This document shows positions 5,290 to 5,514 of a stretch of DNA of 5,514 bases, piece after piece. The position numbers were made by a program, and so were the translations under genes. Source of the DNA: a bacterium BMS3Bbin07 (GTDB lineage Bacteria > Nitrospirota > Thermodesulfovibrionia > Thermodesulfovibrionales > JdFR-85); contig BDTQ01000256.1 of assembly GCA_002898135.1 (NCBI GenBank), positions 1-5,514 on the forward strand. The letters run 5' to 3'. Every line of letters starts with the position of its first letter. The first letter of the stretch is position 1. The notes beneath the pieces are model-generated. The model saw only the letters and a list, made by a program, of their open reading frames with translations. It ran no database searches and was not told the origin of the DNA.

Positions 5290-5514
5290 ATGAAGATTTA
5301 CGGTGGAAAGCCTCCTGAAGGACAGGATGTTTATCTCAGGGCTCAGAAGGCACAAGGCAAGGATGCCACCGGAAAAAGCGAGCAGTTACAGGGCAGTAAG
5401 ACAGTAGCTGACCGTGTCGAGGTTTCGGGCAAGGCAAAGGAAATCAACGAGATGAAGGCGGAAATTCAAAAACTCCCCGAGGTAAGGGCTGACAGGGTTG
5501 AGGCTATCAGGCAG
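5290..5514 (+). CDS. flgM: Negative regulator of flagellin synthesis FlgM (anti-sigma-28), 3' end outside the window
   Basis: FlgM binds sigma-28 (FliA) in the cytoplasm and is exported through the finished hook-basal body, releasing sigma-28 for late genes. Seventy-five residues are visible and the frame is open at the window edge; full FlgM proteins are usually about 90-110 residues. The N-terminus MKIYGGKPP is followed by a Gln/Lys/Gly-rich, probably disordered region (to about 38). The conserved core then starts: DRVEVSGKAKEINEMKAEIQKLPEVRADRVEAIRQ (41-75), where 'D.v.iS..a.ei......i..lPdvR..rV..ir' is the family pattern. Most of the C-terminal sigma-binding helices lie beyond the edge. 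The ATG has AAGGAGGGG at 5277-5285 just upstream, a very strong ribosome site. It is served by the sigma-28 promoter at 5215-5241 and possibly by read-through from flgF-flgJ. Confidence 0.93.
   Translation, partial: MKIYGGKPPEGQDVYLRAQKAQGKDATGKSEQLQGSKTVADRVEVSGKAKEINEMKAEIQKLPEVRADRVEAIRQ

Overview
The window holds the distal-rod and ring part of a flagellar gene cluster from a Gram-negative (diderm) bacterium. All genes lie on the + strand, in the order: small basic protein, coiled-coil/HTH-like protein, flgF, flgG, flgA, flgH, flgI, flgJ (rod-binding domain only), flgM. The L-ring lipoprotein (FlgH), the P-ring protein (FlgI) and its chaperone (FlgA) require an outer membrane and a peptidoglycan layer. 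A muramidase-less FlgJ, this gene order and sigma-54 control fit a Desulfobacterota- or Nitrospirota-like lineage better than an enteric one. That placement is inference from general knowledge; no marker gene here settles the phylum.

Layout. Positions 1-546 carry two small genes: a 51-residue Lys/Arg-rich protein (possibly cut by the window edge) and a 118-residue coiled-coil protein. They end in a strong hairpin at 542-570. Positions 571-850 are non-coding and contain several short dyads, then a well-formed sigma-54 promoter (820-835) only about 15 bases before the flgF start codon. Positions 851-5217 are a tight operon: flgF and flgG are 2 bp apart, flgA follows after 10 bp, flgH overlaps flgA by 14 bp, and flgJ overlaps flgI by 1 bp. 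The one loose joint is flgH-flgI, where about 90 bp of tandem and inverted 14-bp repeats sit. Positions 5215-5241 are an exact match to the enteric sigma-28 (FliA) promoter consensus, its -35 box starting on the flgJ stop codon. It drives flgM (5290 onward), which runs off the right edge.

How the genes work together. FlgF and FlgG build the proximal-to-distal rod, with FlgJ probably acting as rod cap or scaffold. FlgA chaperones FlgI into the P ring, and FlgH forms the L ring. FlgM is the anti-sigma-28 factor that holds back late genes until hook and basal body are complete. The promoters show a two-tier hierarchy: sigma-54 for the rod/ring genes, and sigma-28 for flgM, giving negative feedback.

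The genes themselves are standard, and I do not see an undescribed system. The points most worth a second look are the apparently leaderless flgF under its sigma-54 promoter, the perfect sigma-28 promoter embedded at the end of flgJ, and the foldback repeat between flgH and flgI.
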